A stretch of 8,262 bases of DNA. It comes from an uncultured Oscillospiraceae bacterium. GTDB lineage: Bacteria; Bacillota; Clostridia; Oscillospirales; Oscillospiraceae. The notes beneath the pieces are model-generated. The model made no database searches and was not told where the DNA came from. It saw only the letters and a list, made by a program, of their open reading frames with translations. Position numbers and translations under genes: made by a program. The DNA lies in the NCBI GenBank assembly GCA_947624465.1, contig CANQKJ010000091.1:1-8262 (forward strand). Direction: 5' to 3'. Shown here one piece after another: positions 6,124 through 8,262 of this stretch. Position 1 is the stretch's first letter. Each line of letters begins with the position of its first letter.

Positions 6124-7044
6124 TCATTCAAATACGAACCCCTCCACGGCCTGCCGGAGGATGTCCTCATACCCGGTCTCCGGGCCGCAGGGAGCGAACG
6201 CTACCTCAAGCCCCGGCATATCCCGCCATATCTCAAAGATGTCCAGAGCGTAGCCGATCCCGTCGTGGACGAAGTCGGCGCCCAGCCAGCAGCCCTCCAC
6301 GCCGGCGCGGCTCCAGCGGGTGTAGAGCACCTCGGTGCCGTCCGGCATGGTCTCCGTCCAGGTCTCGTCCAGCCGGAACACGCCGCCGGCGCCGTCGTCG
6401 TCCCCGCGGAAGGTGACGGTCCCGTCCCCGTTCGCCGCGTGGTTCCCCCACCAGAAGGGCACCCATTCGCCCAGGATCGGGTCTCCGTCGTACTCCTCGG
6501 TGAAAATGCCCGTGCTGACGGTCAGCAGCAGGCCGTCCACCTCATAGGGCCGGTAGAGGTACACCAGTCCGGGGTGCAGGCTGACGTGGAGGCTGTGGTC
6601 CGGCTTCCCCTCGGGCGGTTCAAAGGTCTCCCGCCCGTCCAGGAAGCAGTTCTCCAGCAGCGGGACGCCCACATAGTCCCGGGCCGCCTGCCAGTCCGGC
6701 GGATAGCAGACGCTGGCCGTACCGGACTCCCGGACGGCCTCCATATCCTTTTGGAGGGCGTCGGAGAACTCGTCCTCGCCGAAGAGCTTCTGTTTGGCGG
6801 CGACGCTCAGGTCATTGCCCCCGTCCCCGTTGGGCCGGGACTCGGCCCACAGGCCGAAGCCGCCCGTGGCCGCCGCGGCGATGGCCGTCCCCAGCAGCGC
6901 CAGACACAGGCAGGCCGCGGCCAGCGCCGGCCACCTGACCGGCCGGCGGGCCTCCGTCTGCTCCATCCGCTCCAGAATGGACGCCTTTGCCACATCGCGG
7001 AGCGTCTCCCGCTCCATCATTTTTTTATATCTCTCCTGGATCAT
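6124..7044 (-). CDS. Probable single-pass membrane anti-sigma factor
   Basis: This protein of 306 aa is encoded directly after, and overlapping by 20 bp, an ECF sigma gene. It has a charged cytoplasmic N-terminus (1-36; YKKMMERETLRDVAKASILERM, probably helical), one membrane span (about 38-60, WPALAAACLCLALLGTAIAA), and an extracytoplasmic domain of about 240 residues. This topology and gene order are those of anti-sigma factors that hold the sigma at the membrane until an outside signal releases it. No zinc-binding HxxxCxxC motif of the ZAS type is present, so any sigma-binding surface would be the N-terminal helix. The outer domain (for example YVGVPLLENC, WVPFWWGNHAANGDGTVTF, EDILRQAVEGFVFE) recalls the DUF4367-type outer domains of such proteins, but I cannot confirm a family. 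The ATG is supported by AAAGGAG at about 7052-7058. The gene ends just before a shared hairpin. Confidence 0.75.
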   Translation of the reverse strand: MIQERYKKMMERETLRDVAKASILERMEQTEARRPVRWPALAAACLCLALLGTAIAAAATGGFGLWAESRPNGDGGNDLSVAAKQKLFGEDEFSDALQKDMEAVRESGTASVCYPPDWQAARDYVGVPLLENCFLDGRETFEPPEGKPDHSLHVSLHPGLVYLYRPYEVDGLLLTVSTGIFTEEYDGDPILGEWVPFWWGNHAANGDGTVTFRGDDDGAGGVFRLDETWTETMPDGTEVLYTRWSRAGVEGCWLGADFVHDGIGYALDIFEIWRDMPGLEVAFAPCGPETGYEDILRQAVEGFVFE

Positions 7045-7492
7045 CGCTAAGCTCCTTTCTCAACATGGCCCTGGCCCGGCTCATGCGGGTCTGGACCGCC
7101 GTCCGGGAGATGTGGAGGATCTCGCCGATCTCCCGCTGTCCGATCCCCTCGTAGTAGTAGAGGTGGACCACCGCCCGGTACTTGGGCGGCAGGGACATCA
7201 CCGCCCGGTACAGCTCCCCGTCCTCCCGTGCCGCCGGAACGTCCTCGGGGAGTTCCCCCACGTTCCTGCGCCAGAAAGACCGCAGGAGGTCCTTGGAGGC
7301 GTTGGCCGCGCAGGTGAGGAGCCACTGCTTTTCCTTTCCCGGCCTGGGGCCGGTACGGCCCTCCGCCAGACGGAGGAACACCGTCTGGCACACGTCCTCG
7401 GCGTCCTGGGCCGACCCCAGATAGCTGTACGCCAGCCGGAACACGTCGTCGGCGTACGCCTCAAAAAGCCTTCTCTGCTCCTCCCGCTCCAC
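7025..7492 (-). CDS. ECF-type RNA polymerase sigma factor
   Basis: This alternative sigma factor of 155 aa contains only regions 2 and 4. Region 2 (9-72) reads LFEAYADDVFRLAYSYLGSA, then QDAEDVCQTVFLRLAEG (29-45), the classic DAED-VxQ-VFL core, and QWLLTCAANASKDLLRSFWRR. Region 4 (100-148) has SLPPKYRAVVHLYYYEG and the helix-turn-helix QREIGEILHISRTAVQTRMSRARAMLRKEL. The GTG at 7492 is preferred because AAAGGAGG (7500-7507) ends 7 bases before it; an in-frame ATG 33 bases further up lacks such a site and adds an unconserved tail. It is followed, with overlap, by its presumed membrane anti-sigma. A terminator separates it from the upstream DUF1349 gene, so it must use its own promoter. It belongs to a different subgroup from the sigma factor at 4012: the linker is shorter and region 2 motifs differ. 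Confidence 0.9.
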   Translation of the reverse strand: MEREEQRRLFEAYADDVFRLAYSYLGSAQDAEDVCQTVFLRLAEGRTGPRPGKEKQWLLTCAANASKDLLRSFWRRNVGELPEDVPAAREDGELYRAVMSLPPKYRAVVHLYYYEGIGQREIGEILHISRTAVQTRMSRARAMLRKELSDDPGEI

Positions 7493-7525
7493 GGCCTCGC
7501 CTCCTTTCCCGTTTTGTGGCCACAC

Positions 7526-7556
7526 CTATATGACGATCCGGGAGCCGCGATTATCA
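7526..7556 (-). promoter_or_regulatory. Candidate ECF-type promoter of the second sigma operon
   Basis: On the - strand, CGTCATATAG (7535-7526) resembles the CGTC-type -10 used by many Firmicutes ECF sigmas. It sits about 20 bases before the ribosome site. A plausible but poor -35, TGATAA (7556-7551), lies 15 bases upstream. The segment is confined between the DUF1349 terminator and the sigma ribosome site, so a promoter must be near here. Its type, and hence autoregulation, is inference. Confidence 0.4.
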
Positions 7557-7561
7557 CATGG

Positions 7562-7588
7562 AAAAAGGGCCGCCCGCCGGCGGCCCTT
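7562..7588 (-). terminator. Intrinsic terminator of the DUF1349 gene
   Basis: On the - strand the stem AAGGGCCGCC / GGCGGCCCTT (7588-7579 with 7574-7565) closes a 4-base loop and is followed by a T5 run, the complement of 7562-7566 (two of these bases also pair with the stem base). It starts a few bases after the DUF1349 stop codon. It isolates that gene from the sigma operon that follows on the same strand. Confidence 0.85.
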
Positions 7589-7591
7589 GCC

Positions 7592-8203
7592 TTATATATC
7601 CTCGTCGGGAGCCTGGCCGTCGTGGGCCAGCCACTTGCACTCCGTCAGCTCCATGTCGGTGAACACCGCCCGGAAGGAGGACTCCTCCGGGCTGCAGGCG
7701 TAGACGCCGAAGGCCACCCGCCCCCCGGCGTTGAACATATGGCAGATGCGCATCTGCTTGAATTCCACCCCGTCCCTGGAGTTTTCGATGCAGAAGTCGT
7801 CCCCCCTGCGGCTGAGCCGGTACCACATGGACTTGGAGGAGGCGTCGATGTCCACCGAGGCCCAGTCCGAGTAGCCGTTGTTGGTCACCACGCTGCCCAG
7901 GCGCTGGATCTTATCGTTCTCATACTCTGCCGCCGCCTTGAGCCAGTTGTCGCTGTCCAGGTACATCACCACGCCGCTCTGGTCAAAGCGGACCCTGCTG
8001 TCATATTCGGTCCTGACCGTGAACGAGAAGAACCGCTCGTCCGTCTCTATCTGTAAGACGGGGGCGCTGTCGTTCCTGAAATGGTAGTAGGTCCTCTGCC
8101 ACAGGTCGGTGTGGGGTTCCGTGACGATCTCCACCCGGTCCCCGGTGACCGTGATCTGTTTGGGCGCTCTGGTCCATTTCATTTCCCTGGGGTCGATTTT
8201 CAT
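7592..8203 (-). CDS. DUF1349 domain protein (concanavalin A-like fold, COG3506)
   Basis: This is a soluble protein of 203 aa filled by a single DUF1349 (PF07081) domain, a beta-sandwich related to concanavalin A-like lectins/glucanases. Characteristic stretches are FSFTVRTEYDSRVRFDQSGV (59-78), VVMYLDSDNWLKAAAEYEND (78-97), LGSVVTNNGYSDWASVDID (102-120), WYRLSRRGDDFCIENSRDG (127-145) and VAFGVYACSPEESSFRAVF (163-181). No signal peptide or membrane span is seen, so it acts in the cytoplasm. The biochemical role of this family is not established; carbohydrate binding is suggested by the fold only. The ATG at 8203 is preceded by AAGGAGG about 7 bases away. It has its own terminator, and the probable end of another gene lies 24 bp upstream on the same strand, so it may be the last gene of an operon extending outside the window. 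Confidence 0.9.
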   Translation of the reverse strand: MKIDPREMKWTRAPKQITVTGDRVEIVTEPHTDLWQRTYYHFRNDSAPVLQIETDERFFSFTVRTEYDSRVRFDQSGVVMYLDSDNWLKAAAEYENDKIQRLGSVVTNNGYSDWASVDIDASSKSMWYRLSRRGDDFCIENSRDGVEFKQMRICHMFNAGGRVAFGVYACSPEESSFRAVFTDMELTECKWLAHDGQAPDEDI

Positions 8204-8227
8204 GTCTGTTCCTCCTTGCGTTTTGCG

Positions 8228-8262
8228 TCACCACTTGTTCTCCACCTTTTCCGCGAAGCCCA
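8228..8262 (-). CDS. Possible C-terminal end of an upstream gene (partial)
   Basis: On the - strand the window edge reads GFAEKVENKW followed by TGA (8230-8228). The stop lies 24 bases before the DUF1349 ATG, with that gene's ribosome site between them, as in an operon junction. Only about ten codons are visible, so the product cannot be identified and the call rests on spacing and plausible residue composition. Confidence 0.4.
   Translation of the reverse strand, partial: GFAEKVENKW

Noticed and set aside
4214..6127. Open frame of 637 codons on the - strand opposite the sigma and membrane protein genes
   Set aside because: The translation is Gly/Pro/Arg/Gln-rich without recognisable domains, while the + strand frame has sigma motifs, membrane segments and good ribosome sites. 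It also crosses the intergenic hairpin.
6092..7588. The two GGGCCGCC-type hairpins (6092-6113 and 7562-7588) as ends of a mobile element
   Set aside because: Each is a self-contained terminator at a gene end with T-tracts in the same direction. There is no transposase, no target duplication and no extended similarity between them beyond the GC stem.
6794..8056. Open frame of 420 codons on the + strand, and a similar one at 6046-7050
   Set aside because: They run antisense to the anti-sigma, ECF sigma and DUF1349 genes and through terminators. Composition is that of a shadow frame.
1..8262. CRISPR array, tRNA or rRNA genes, insertion sequences, phage genes
   Set aside because: No regularly spaced repeats, no cloverleaf or rRNA sequence, and no transposase, integrase or phage structural protein was seen on either strand.

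Overview
The window looks like a piece of a high-GC gut Firmicutes (Clostridia) chromosome, most likely from the Oscillospiraceae (Flavonifractor / Lawsonibacter / Oscillibacter-like). The grounds are strong AGGAGG-type ribosome binding sites, a T-box riboswitch, small sigma/anti-sigma modules, a lipoprotein-based ABC importer, and GC-rich codons with frequent GTG starts. This placement is inference from style; there is no rRNA or other marker gene in the window.

Layout. (1) Positions 2-403 (+): the 3' end of a SpoU/TrmH-family RNA 2'-O-methyltransferase, closed by a strong hairpin-T7 terminator. (2) Positions 462-3515 (-): a three-gene ABC importer operon in the order substrate-binding lipoprotein, permease, ATPase (trpX-trpY-trpZ type). 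A full-consensus sigma-A promoter (TTGACA-17-TATAAT) lies upstream, followed by a leader of about 360 nt that carries a complete T-box riboswitch. Its specifier loop presents UGG (Trp), and the antiterminator bulge and terminator can be traced base by base. The riboswitch therefore independently supports tryptophan as the cargo and uncharged tRNA-Trp as the inducer. (3) Positions 4012-6061 (+): a sigma-70-family (ECF-like) sigma factor overlapping by 8 bp a 504-residue multi-pass membrane protein with a large extracytoplasmic C-terminal domain. The second protein is probably its regulator but is unrecognised. (4) Positions 7492-6124 (-): a second, unrelated ECF sigma / single-pass membrane anti-sigma pair, overlapping by 20 bp, converging tail-to-tail on the first module across a shared GC hairpin. 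(5) Positions 8203-7592 (-): a DUF1349 (concanavalin A-like fold) protein with its own terminator, preceded by what looks like the last codons of an upstream gene.

The parts worth most attention are the tRNA-Trp T-box with its slightly non-consensus bulge (UGGUAUC rather than UGGNACC), and the two convergent sigma/membrane-regulator modules with very different sensor architectures. The second sigma gene is separated from upstream transcription by a terminator and has a CGTC-type -10, so it is probably autoregulated. Long open frames antisense to the real genes are by-products of high GC and are not annotated.
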